Source: Sulfobacillus acidophilus DSM 10332 (GTDB lineage: Bacteria; Bacillota; Sulfobacillia; Sulfobacillales; Sulfobacillaceae). Taken from it: a DNA stretch of 64,000 nucleotides. The position numbers and the translations under genes were made by a program. Location: contig CP003179.1 in the NCBI GenBank assembly GCA_000237975.1, positions 1,302,001 to 1,366,000 on the forward strand. The letters are read 5' to 3'. Shown here in pieces: positions 55,416 to 62,218 of the stretch (positions within the stretch are counted from its first letter, which is position 1; every line of letters starts with the position of its first letter). The notes below the pieces were generated by a model. The model did not search any database, was not told where the DNA came from, and saw only the letters and a program-made list of their open reading frames with translations.

Positions 55416-57745
55416 AATTGAGTCATCGCTGGCTCGCCCGCCATTTGGAGGCGATGCCGGACCCGGTTCGCGTGCAACAAGGGATTGAGCAACTGGGCAT
55501 TGAAGTGGTGGGGACATCCCGTTTTGGGCACATCTTTCAGACGGTCGAATTGGTTGAAGTGATCTCCCGGGTTCCCCATCCGGATAGTGATCATTTGTCC
55601 CTGGTGGACGTCCGGCGGGGTGACGGATCGGTGTCCCGCATTGTGACCGGGGCGGCCAACGGGTTTCCCGGTGACCGGCTCTGGTACGGGCCGCCCGGTA
55701 CCGAATTGCCCGACGGGCGGGTGTTGGAGCGAAAGTCGTTACGGGGCGTCGAATCCCCCGGGATGCTGTTGTCGGCCGAGGAATTGGGGTTTCAAGCGAC
55801 GGGTGGCGATTTATGGGTGTGGTCGGGCCCGGAACCCTTGGGCACGCGCTTTTTAGAGGTGATCGGGGGAGAAGATCTCGTGTATGAACTCGAGATGACG
55901 CCCAGTACCGCCAGCTATTTACAAAGCGTGCGCAAAATCGCGGAGGCGTTGGCGGGACTGTGGGGCGTTACCCTAAAGCCCTTGCCGTCCCCCTTCGAAT
56001 ATCGGCAGGATCCCTTGGCTCGTGTCGAGGCGGAGGCGGCATGCCCCCGCTATGGTCTGGTGGAGATGCAGGTCAAGCCGGGGAAGGTCTCTCCGCTTTG
56101 GATGCAGGCGTTATTACGGAGTATCGGGCTTCGCGTGATCCATCCGGCGGTGGATGCGACCAACTTTGTTTTGTGGGATTTAGGCGAGCCGCTCCATGCG
56201 TTCGATGCGAGCCAAGTCGAGTTGCCCATCACTGTGCGGCTCGCCCAGCCGGGGGAAACCTTGACGCTTTTGGACGGGAAAACCATCACTCTGACGCCGG
56301 AAGACTTGGTCATTGCGGATCGCGTGCGGGCATTGGCGTTGGCGGGGGTCATGGGTGGACAAGGGTCGGCGGTGACCGAGAATACCCGTACCATTTACTT
56401 GGAATCGGCTCATTTCGCGGCCCCGGGGGTTTTTCGCAGTATGCGGCGGCACCAGTTGACGACCGATGCCGGTCTCCATTTTGGCAAAGGCACCGATCCC
56501 GCCATGGTCGATGTGGCCCCCACTGCGGTGCAGATTCTCTTGGCGGAGGCGGGAGCGCTGGCCGAAACGGGGCGGAGCCAAGTTATCGGGTATTTGCCGG
56601 CGGCCCGCCAGATCGTGATCGAACCCGATCGGATTGCGGCTCTCTTGGGCGTCGATTGGTCGTGGGAGAAGATGGCGGTGGCTTTAGAAGGATTTGGATA
56701 TCGGGTGACGGGTTTTACGGTCACGGTGCCACGGGAACGGCATGACGTGGAGACCGAATATGACTTGGCCGAGGATATTGCCCGCTTTTACGGAATGGAC
56801 GCGGTGCCGTCCCGCTTGCCGGTGATGCCGCTCACCTATGCCGCACGGGACGTTAGCCGCACGTTTTTGGAACGCTTGCGCGATCGCTGCACGGAAAGCG
56901 GGATGATGGAGGTGGTAACGCGCACCTTAAGCTCGCCTGAGCGGGAGGCCAGCTTACACATCGCCTCCTGGCCCCCGGTGATGATTACCAATCCGCTACG
57001 GGATGAAGAGCGCATGTTGCGCCGGGAGCTATTAACCAGTTTATTGGAAGTGGTGCGGTATAACCGGGCACGGCGGGACGAACCGGTGAACATTTTTGAG
57101 GTGGGGGCGGTCTTTCGTCGTGACGGGGAGGAAGTGGTGGAATCTTACCAGCTGGCCATGGTATTGACCTTGGGGTCAAGCCCGGCCTATCCCTCCCGAC
57201 CCGAAACAACCGTCCATGACTTGTTGGCGCGAGTGATTTGGATAACGGAGCGCTTAGGATGGGCCGTTCATGCCGCGGATGCGACGGATGCGCCCGATTA
57301 CTTACATCCGGGGAGGTCCGTGCGCCTGGTGGACTCGGACGGCGTTGAGCTGGGGTGGCTCGGCGAATTGCGGCCCCGCATTGCCGAGTTGTTCCAGGCA
57401 CGGCGGTTAGCGGTTTTGTTAATGGACATTCCGGCTCACGTGACGTTGGTGACAAGCACCCCGCGTCGTATCTCCCGATTTCCGAGCGTGGTGCGCGATT
57501 TGTCGCTGGTGGTTCCGCCCACGCGGCGCTATGCAGAGGTGTTGCAGGCTATCCGAGACACTGGCGGCCAATGGTTGCAGGAGGTCGGGCTCATCGATCG
57601 ATTTGTCGGGGATTTTGGCCAATCGTGGACTTTCCGGCTGGTATTTCAAGCGCCTGATCGAACGTTGACCGACGAAGCCATCGATGGCGAAATCCAAAGA
57701 ATTTTGCGTCATCTGGAACCGCTGGGCATCACGCTCCGACAATAA
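55412..57745 (+). CDS. pheT: Phenylalanyl-tRNA synthetase beta subunit
   Basis: A 777-residue subunit with the EMAP-like tRNA-binding domain (residues 40-150), the B3/B4 editing domain, B5, the catalytic-like core (NPLRDEERMLRRELLTSLLEVVRYN) and a C-terminal ferredoxin-like anticodon-binding domain (RISRFPSVVRDLSLVVP). The starting MKLSHRWLARHLE is typical. It overlaps pheS (ATGA), so the subunits are translationally coupled. Confidence 0.96.
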   Translation: MKLSHRWLARHLEAMPDPVRVQQGIEQLGIEVVGTSRFGHIFQTVELVEVISRVPHPDSDHLSLVDVRRGDGSVSRIVTGAANGFPGDRLWYGPPGTELPDGRVLERKSLRGVESPGMLLSAEELGFQATGGDLWVWSGPEPLGTRFLEVIGGEDLVYELEMTPSTASYLQSVRKIAEALAGLWGVTLKPLPSPFEYRQDPLARVEAEAACPRYGLVEMQVKPGKVSPLWMQALLRSIGLRVIHPAVDATNFVLWDLGEPLHAFDASQVELPITVRLAQPGETLTLLDGKTITLTPEDLVIADRVRALALAGVMGGQGSAVTENTRTIYLESAHFAAPGVFRSMRRHQLTTDAGLHFGKGTDPAMVDVAPTAVQILLAEAGALAETGRSQVIGYLPAARQIVIEPDRIAALLGVDWSWEKMAVALEGFGYRVTGFTVTVPRERHDVETEYDLAEDIARFYGMDAVPSRLPVMPLTYAARDVSRTFLERLRDRCTESGMMEVVTRTLSSPEREASLHIASWPPVMITNPLRDEERMLRRELLTSLLEVVRYNRARRDEPVNIFEVGAVFRRDGEEVVESYQLAMVLTLGSSPAYPSRPETTVHDLLARVIWITERLGWAVHAADATDAPDYLHPGRSVRLVDSDGVELGWLGELRPRIAELFQARRLAVLLMDIPAHVTLVTSTPRRISRFPSVVRDLSLVVPPTRRYAEVLQAIRDTGGQWLQEVGLIDRFVGDFGQSWTFRLVFQAPDRTLTDEAIDGEIQRILRHLEPLGITLRQ

Positions 57746-57834
57746 TTTTTCCATCTGTACCCAATTCGCTAGCAGGATTTTCAGGTTCTGTCGAGAAGTG
57801 TAATCCTAAATAGTGCGAAAAGGGGCGGGTATGG

Positions 57835-58119
57835 GTGAGCGACCAAGTTCGGACGACGGTGACGATTTATGGCGAAGACTATCAATTGATCGGAGATTTG
57901 CCGGAATCGGTCGTAAAAGCCTTGGCTAATCATGTCGATAGTCAGATTCGGGTGCTCGCCTCGCGTAACCCGCGGGTCAGCGTCAACCGGTTGGCCGTTC
58001 TGACCGCGCTCAATTTAGCCGCGGAATACTTTGAGCTCCAAGAAGAGCACCAGAAGTTGGTGCAAGAAATGCAACAACAATGGCGCGCGAAACGCGGCGT
58101 CAAAAACGCCGGTTCTTAG
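57835..58119 (+). CDS. zapA: Cell division protein ZapA-like
   Basis: A 94-residue protein beginning VRTTVTIYGEDYQLIGDLPESVVKALANHVD, followed by a long helix with AVLTALNLAAEYFELQEEHQKL, typical of ZapA, which bundles FtsZ filaments. A gene of this family follows pheT in Bacillus as well. It uses a GTG start with AAAGGGGCGGG upstream. Its end overlaps the convergent lipid kinase by four bases. Confidence 0.85.
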   Translation: MSDQVRTTVTIYGEDYQLIGDLPESVVKALANHVDSQIRVLASRNPRVSVNRLAVLTALNLAAEYFELQEEHQKLVQEMQQQWRAKRGVKNAGS

Positions 58120-59165
58120 GCGGGCGGCGGCGACAGGTCGTCCAGACTCGGTGCACCGGGCGGTTGAGCGTGCGAAAAAAGGCGGTGGCCGGGGCCGATG
58201 GTCCGCATCACCACCGGCCATCGGCGCGGTCGGTCTTCGTCAATCGCCGGCGCGATCACCGCTAGAGAACGCGGCAAGACCCGACAGCTCACCGGGGTTT
58301 CTTGCCAGATCTCACCGTCGATGTTAAGCGGCATGGTCGGTTCGGTCCGGATATGGACCCGGGAGGTCTGATGATATCGGGCTTCCCGGGCTGTTAGGAG
58401 GTGTCCGGAAACCAACCGGATACCCACAGCCAACATGGAACCCCAAGCGGGCCCCCCCAGACGAAAAACCTCTAATAAGCCGTCTTGGGCTGATGAGGCG
58501 GGAGAAGCGGCAATGCCGGCCGCAATGGTACGGCCGTTCACCACGACTAATTGGCGCGTGTGAAAGTGCTCGACAAAATCAGGGTAGGCGAGTTCCACCC
58601 GAAACGGTGGCGTCCGCCGGAGCGCTTGATGAAACTCCATGACCCAGGCGCCATAGCCGAAGCGGCTCTTGGCCTCACGGGTCAACATTTCCACTAACCG
58701 TTCGCTGACGCCCAGGGTCAAGGTGTTTAAAAAGACTTTCGTCCCGGCCGGAGTTTCCGCGAGTCCGAGATCCAGCCGGACAACGCTTCCCTGCGCCAGA
58801 AAATCTATTTGTTGTTCAAGCCCCGCCGGCAATCCCAAACCGTGCCAAAAGGTGTTGCCCGTCCCTAACGGTAATACGCCCAAAATACCGGGTGTCGAGT
58901 GAAGGACGTCGGCAGCCGACGATAACGTGCCGTCACCGCCGCCGATGACAAAGCGGCGCACGCCGTCCTCAAGCCCTTCTCGGATGTGGCGAATCATATC
59001 CGCCGGACTTGTCACCAAATGAGCTCCCACTAAACGGACTCGTGCCGCCAAGGCACTGTGCACCGAAGAAAACGCGTCTTGCCCACGTCGCGCATTGCCG
59101 TTAACCAGCAACAACGTGGGAATATCAGGATTTACCCGAGAGGCCGATTCGGACTTCATAACCAT
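58116..59165 (-). CDS. Diacylglycerol kinase-like lipid kinase
   Basis: A 349-residue protein of the DAGK catalytic family (YegS/BmrU/DgkB like): LLLVNGNARRGQ at the start, the nucleotide motif VIGGGDGTLSSAADVL, and LPLGTGNTFWHGLGLP. The C-terminal beta-sandwich domain ends with NIDGEIWQETPVSCRVLP. It phosphorylates a membrane lipid or a related lipophilic substrate. The last 60 residues form a Pro- and Arg-rich tail that overlaps the end of zapA. Confidence 0.85.
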   Translation of the reverse strand: MVMKSESASRVNPDIPTLLLVNGNARRGQDAFSSVHSALAARVRLVGAHLVTSPADMIRHIREGLEDGVRRFVIGGGDGTLSSAADVLHSTPGILGVLPLGTGNTFWHGLGLPAGLEQQIDFLAQGSVVRLDLGLAETPAGTKVFLNTLTLGVSERLVEMLTREAKSRFGYGAWVMEFHQALRRTPPFRVELAYPDFVEHFHTRQLVVVNGRTIAAGIAASPASSAQDGLLEVFRLGGPAWGSMLAVGIRLVSGHLLTAREARYHQTSRVHIRTEPTMPLNIDGEIWQETPVSCRVLPRSLAVIAPAIDEDRPRRWPVVMRTIGPGHRLFSHAQPPGAPSLDDLSPPPA

Positions 59166-59302
59166 TAATGCTAGCCTAATTGGGCGATAAACACCAGTAC
59201 CGGTCGCGGCCAGAACGACCGTGGAAGTCGTTAATCCGGGGAATAGGGTGTCCCAAGCTCATATCCCGGGTCCGAACGGCTGAAGATCTGGCCGACTTTC
59301 CG

Positions 59303-59329
59303 TTGTCGTCATAAAATTCGGCGTATAAT
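59303..59329 (+). promoter_or_regulatory. Candidate promoter of the TusA-like gene
   Basis: A perfect TATAAT at 59324-59329 with TTGTCG at 59303-59308 (15-bp spacer) or GTTGTC one base earlier (16 bp). The start would be near 59336, about 195 bases before the gene. Confidence 0.5.
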
Positions 59330-59335
59330 GACCCT

Positions 59336-59530
59336 AAATACCGGTGTTGACGTCGTCCCCCGGTTGCGCTGACGCCCGGTGAGGAAACGAATATCCTAGA
59401 GACGGCTTTACCGGGGGCATCCTAATGTCGGGCGGGTCTTGGGAGCCGTAATACCGGTCTTTTCGAAAAGGGTGGTCTCTCTTATGGGTGCGATGCGGGG
59501 CGGGATCTCTAGGCGATAGGGAGGATAACG
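59336..59530 (+). promoter_or_regulatory. Long structured leader of the TusA-like gene
   Basis: CCCCCGGT near 59357 pairs with ACCGGGGG near 59410, enclosing a 45-base domain with an AGGA/TCCT inner pairing. A second hairpin (CTTTTCGAAAAG near 59458-59469) follows, and GGGAGG lies just before the ATG. No T-box or known riboswitch consensus was recognised. It may be a regulatory RNA, but structure alone does not prove it. Confidence 0.4.
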
Positions 59531-59836
59531 ATGCGTGAGGTGGATTGTAACGGTTTTTCCTGGATTCCTCATGTGGTTCGGATTGCCCAAGCGGTCCGCC
59601 AAAGTCGAGTAGGCGACGAAATCCGTATCTGGTCCGACCGGGACGACATGCTGGCGGAGGTGCGCGCGTTTGCCCACACCACCGGCAACCACGTCAGCGG
59701 TATCGAGTGGCGACGTACGACAACTTTCATGATGGAGCCGGATGCCCGAGGGTCCTATAATGCCCGGCCCCATCCCGTCCCGAGCCTGGAAATGGTCATT
59801 ACGTTACGCATTTTACCGACGAATCGACTGCATTAG
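59531..59836 (+). CDS. TusA-fold protein lacking the active Cys
   Basis: A 101-residue protein whose first 70 residues follow the TusA/SirA fold: VDCNGFSWIPHVVRIAQAVR, then VGDEIRIWSDRDDMLAEVRAFAHTTGNHVSGIEW. In TusA the sulfur-carrying Cys is in GLxCPxP; here the segment is GFSWIPH, so the Cys position is Trp. A Cys at residue 6 lies nearby and could substitute, but this is speculation. It lies beside the CsoR-family gene and the DsrE-Hdr operon, which points to sulfur handling or sensing. Confidence 0.65.
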   Translation: MREVDCNGFSWIPHVVRIAQAVRQSRVGDEIRIWSDRDDMLAEVRAFAHTTGNHVSGIEWRRTTTFMMEPDARGSYNARPHPVPSLEMVITLRILPTNRLH

Positions 59837-60127
59837 CTAACCGGAACGCAGGACATCTTTGATCACGGTGCGTACTTGAGTGGCATCAAGCTGGCCGTCG
59901 GAAATTTCGACAACCCGCTCGGCGACACTACAGGCGGAAATAATGCGGGCCACTTGTTTGATGGCTCCTTCAATTGCTGCGACTTGGGTCAGAACCGCTT
60001 GGCAGGATTCCGCACGTTGTACCATCGCTTCGACACCGCGCACCTGGCCTTCAATTCGCCGGAGTCGACGCATCATATCCTCCACGTCCCAAAACACTTC
60101 ACGGACATTTGGTGATGTCGGTTGCAT
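59837..60127 (-). CDS. CsoR/FrmR-family repressor with atypical sensor residues
   Basis: A 96-residue all-helical DUF156 protein: RRLRRIEGQVRGVEAMVQRA, then Cys42 in ESCQAVLTQVAAIEGAIKQV. Canonical copper CsoR has His and Cys 25 and 29 residues after this Cys; here those positions are Ser67 and Arg71, while a different Cys (Cys66) sits at +24. Copper sensing is therefore unlikely; a persulfide or electrophile sensor using Cys42 and Cys66 is more plausible. The ATG at 60127 is favoured over one six bases upstream for ribosome-site spacing. It is the last gene of a three-gene minus-strand operon divergent from dsrE-hdr. Confidence 0.82.
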   Translation of the reverse strand: MQPTSPNVREVFWDVEDMMRRLRRIEGQVRGVEAMVQRAESCQAVLTQVAAIEGAIKQVARIISACSVAERVVEISDGQLDATQVRTVIKDVLRSG

Positions 60128-60142
60128 GATCATCCCTCATTT

Positions 60143-60487
60143 CTATGGATTAAAAAGGCCTTTTTGCCACGCCTCATCGAGTGTATGGTTCCAATCGTGC
60201 CAACTTGACGGAGCGGGCATGCGTTCCAATAGCCAGATAGCATACCAAAACGCCGCCCTAAGGGCATCGGGCGGTATTGACAACTCGTGAGCCCAGGTCG
60301 GCAATCCGGGATGCAATTCCAGCCGTTTGAGCACCTCCGGGACGGCTTCGCCGGTGGCCCGCAAATAAGGCGCGCCATCGGCCCGTTGAGGATCGTGACC
60401 GATGTGCTTGAAGATAACCCAATAAGGAAAATCCGGGTGACTTCGGGTATCCACCCAATAGTCGGTGCGTAGGCTCTCTTCGTCCAT
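60143..60487 (-). CDS. Protein of unknown function, second gene of the csoR operon
   Basis: A 114-residue soluble protein rich in Trp, Pro and His (DTRSHPDFPYWVIFKHIGHD, LPTWAHELSIPPDALRAAFWYAIWLLE, SWHDWNHTLDEAW). A strong AGGAGG precedes the ATG. It lies 15 bases before the CsoR-family gene and 44 bases after the next unknown, so the three are likely one transcript. No domain is recognised. Confidence 0.6.
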   Translation of the reverse strand: MDEESLRTDYWVDTRSHPDFPYWVIFKHIGHDPQRADGAPYLRATGEAVPEVLKRLELHPGLPTWAHELSIPPDALRAAFWYAIWLLERMPAPSSWHDWNHTLDEAWQKGLFNP

Positions 60488-60531
60488 GGGTGCCTCCTGA
60501 ACAGGGTACGGTGTACGGTACGATATCTACG

Positions 60532-60855
60532 TTACTCGGAAGCGGGACGATTGTCGACCAGTTCGCCCAATTCGTCGTTGCCGCGCGATTTACCTTGGAG
60601 CAGAAGGCGAAACGGGAGGCCCTGGCGGGTGACTTCGATTTGCCAGTGGCCGATGGCGGGTGGCTTGGCCGCCCCTTGCGGGATGAGGTCGGCCCGCATC
60701 GCCAGCCGATAATCGTCAAGGGGTTCGTAGTAGGGTAAATGATCCATTTTGCCAAAATTAATATTTCGTAACGCCCGATTTAATTCCGACAGCCATTCGG
60801 TCTGGCCGGGAAACCACTGATCGAGACTTGAAAGCGGCTCAACGCGGCGATCCAT
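60532..60855 (-). CDS. Protein of unknown function, first gene of the csoR operon
   Basis: A 107-residue soluble protein (SSLDQWFPGQTEWLSELNRALRNINFGKMDHLPYYEPL-like composition, then WQIEVTRQGLPFRLLLQGKSRG). No Cys or membrane segment. It has an AAGGGGGAAA ribosome site and faces away from the dsrE-hdr operon across a 150-base A/T-rich gap. No family is recognised, but its position suggests a role connected with sulfur oxidation or its control. Confidence 0.6.
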   Translation of the reverse strand: MDRRVEPLSSLDQWFPGQTEWLSELNRALRNINFGKMDHLPYYEPLDDYRLAMRADLIPQGAAKPPAIGHWQIEVTRQGLPFRLLLQGKSRGNDELGELVDNRPASE

Positions 60856-60906
60856 AACGATTTCCCCCTTGTTAATGATCCAATTGCAATAATAGTAAAA
60901 TAGATC

Positions 60907-60935
60907 TTGTAAGTTGAATAATATCAGAGTACACT
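60907..60935 (+). promoter_or_regulatory. Promoter of the dsrE-hdr operon
   Basis: TTGTAA at 60907-60912 and TACACT at 60930-60935 with a 17-bp spacer, in an A/T-rich gap. The start would be near 60942, inside or just before the palindrome at 60946-60967. Confidence 0.65.
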
Positions 60936-60945
60936 AACAATTGGA

Positions 60946-60967
60946 ACACCTGTACCGGTATTGGTGT
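60946..60967. promoter_or_regulatory. 22-bp palindrome just downstream of the dsrE-hdr promoter (candidate operator)
   Basis: The site reads ACACC-TG-TACC-GGTA-TT-GGTGT; nine of eleven positions in each half match the other half. It covers about +5 to +26 relative to the predicted start, where a bound repressor would block transcription. CCAATTG at 60880-60886 and CAATTGG at 60938-60944 form a further inverted pair flanking the promoter. The divergent operon's CsoR-family protein is the natural candidate ligand, by inference. Confidence 0.55.
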
Positions 60968-61005
60968 AGGTTGGGATTGTCGGTGGAAACCGAGGAGGTG
61001 TCACG

Positions 61006-61470
61006 ATGCAAGACCGATTGGCCATTGTGTGTTCCAAGGGCACGCTGGATATGGCATATCCTCCCTTTGTGCTGGCGACGGCCGCAGCCGCGATGGACAT
61101 GGAGTGTATGCTGTTTTTTACCTTTTGGGGATTAGACATCATTAACCGCCATAAAATTGACTCGCTGGAAATTTCTATTGCGTCCAATCCCGGCATGCCT
61201 GCTCTGGCGAAAGTCGCGGGTGTGGTGCCCGGGGGGACCCATATGGTGAGCACCATGATGAAAAGTCAGTTTGCCAAATCGAATGTGATGAGCATTCGGG
61301 AGTTTGTGGGAACCGCCAAAGAGATGGGGGTCCACATGGTCGCTTGCCAGATGTCGATGGACGTCATGGGCGTCAAGCGGGAAGACCTGATACCGGAAGT
61401 GGAAGATGTGGTAGGGGCCGCGACGTTTCTGGATTTTGCCCGCGAGGCGAAAATCAGCCTCTTTGTCTAG
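61006..61470 (+). CDS. DsrE/DsrE2-family sulfur carrier protein
   Basis: A 154-residue DsrE-like protein (LAIVCSKGTLDMAYPPFVLA, MECMLFFTFWGLDII, LAKVAGVVPGGTHMV) with the conserved Cys in VACQMSMDVMGV (Cys114) and two more at positions 9 and 35. Proteins of this kind pass persulfide sulfur between TusA, rhodanese and sHdr in sulfur oxidisers. It has GAGGAGG with a seven-base spacer and heads an operon with hdrC, hdrB and hdrA. Confidence 0.88.
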   Translation: MQDRLAIVCSKGTLDMAYPPFVLATAAAAMDMECMLFFTFWGLDIINRHKIDSLEISIASNPGMPALAKVAGVVPGGTHMVSTMMKSQFAKSNVMSIREFVGTAKEMGVHMVACQMSMDVMGVKREDLIPEVEDVVGAATFLDFAREAKISLFV

Positions 61471-61502
61471 CCGGCTTTACCGACTGCTGAAAGAAAGAAG
61501 GG

Positions 61503-62195
61503 ATGACGTTGCCGTCAAACCTGTATCAAGACGTGCCGTATGAAGAGAAACAGCGCTTATTTGAACAGGTCAAGGCTGATCCGCGCTACAAAGACTACTT
61601 GTACGGCTGTTATGAATGCGGCATTTGCGTGGCGGCTTGCCCCTCGGCCCGGTTTTATGATTTTTCCCCACGCAAAATTGCCCAGACTCTCGCTCGTGAG
61701 GACATTGAATTATTTTACGAACAGTTGAATGACGACGTGTGGAATTGCTCGCAATGTTTTTCCTGCTTGCGGTGTCCCCGACAAAACAACCCCGGCGGAC
61801 TAATCACCATTATGCGCGAAGTGGCCGTCAATAACGGACTGAAAACCACAAAAGAGGCGCTGGCCGGCTACACGCGGATTATCTACAAGATTATGACCAC
61901 CGGTACTCAGGTCTCCCCGGATATGTTACAAGAAGACGCGTTTCCTGATTGGGGCCCCCAGGTTAAGGAAGTGGCCCAAAATCTGGAACTTTGGCGTCGT
62001 GCTTTGCCTCCCGAAACCTTACACACCACCGGACTCTCCTGGCAAGTGGAAGAACGCACCATGTTAGAGCTCTATACCATTTGGAAACTGACCGGGGTAC
62101 TCGATATGATTACCGAACTGGATGAGGGGCTACACGACATCATGGAAGAAGTGATGGACGACGCGCTGGAAGAAAGCGGGTTTCAAGTCCAGTAA
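61503..62195 (+). CDS. hdrC1: Heterodisulfide reductase-like iron-sulfur subunit HdrC (sHdr type)
   Basis: A 230-residue protein with two 4Fe-4S motifs: Cys36-39-42-46 (CYECGICVAACP) and Cys82-85-88-91 (CSQCFSCLRCP); the second has only two residues before its last Cys. The remainder is helical with an acidic C-terminus (EEVMDDALEESG). In sHdr it links HdrA to the HdrB catalytic subunit. It follows dsrE by 32 bases and precedes hdrB by 23. The numbering 'C1' reflects the usual hdrC1-B1-A order. Confidence 0.88.
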   Translation: MTLPSNLYQDVPYEEKQRLFEQVKADPRYKDYLYGCYECGICVAACPSARFYDFSPRKIAQTLAREDIELFYEQLNDDVWNCSQCFSCLRCPRQNNPGGLITIMREVAVNNGLKTTKEALAGYTRIIYKIMTTGTQVSPDMLQEDAFPDWGPQVKEVAQNLELWRRALPPETLHTTGLSWQVEERTMLELYTIWKLTGVLDMITELDEGLHDIMEEVMDDALEESGFQVQ

Positions 62196-62218
62196 GGACT
62201 TGGGAGGAGGATAATCAC

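Noticed and set aside
55960-56745. Plus-strand frame of 261 residues inside pheT
   Set aside because: Gly/Arg-rich shadow of pheT in another frame.
59190-60960. Four copies of TACCGGT as a regulon-wide motif
   Set aside because: ACCGGT-type words are frequent throughout this genome; only the extended palindrome at 60946-60967 is unusual enough to report.
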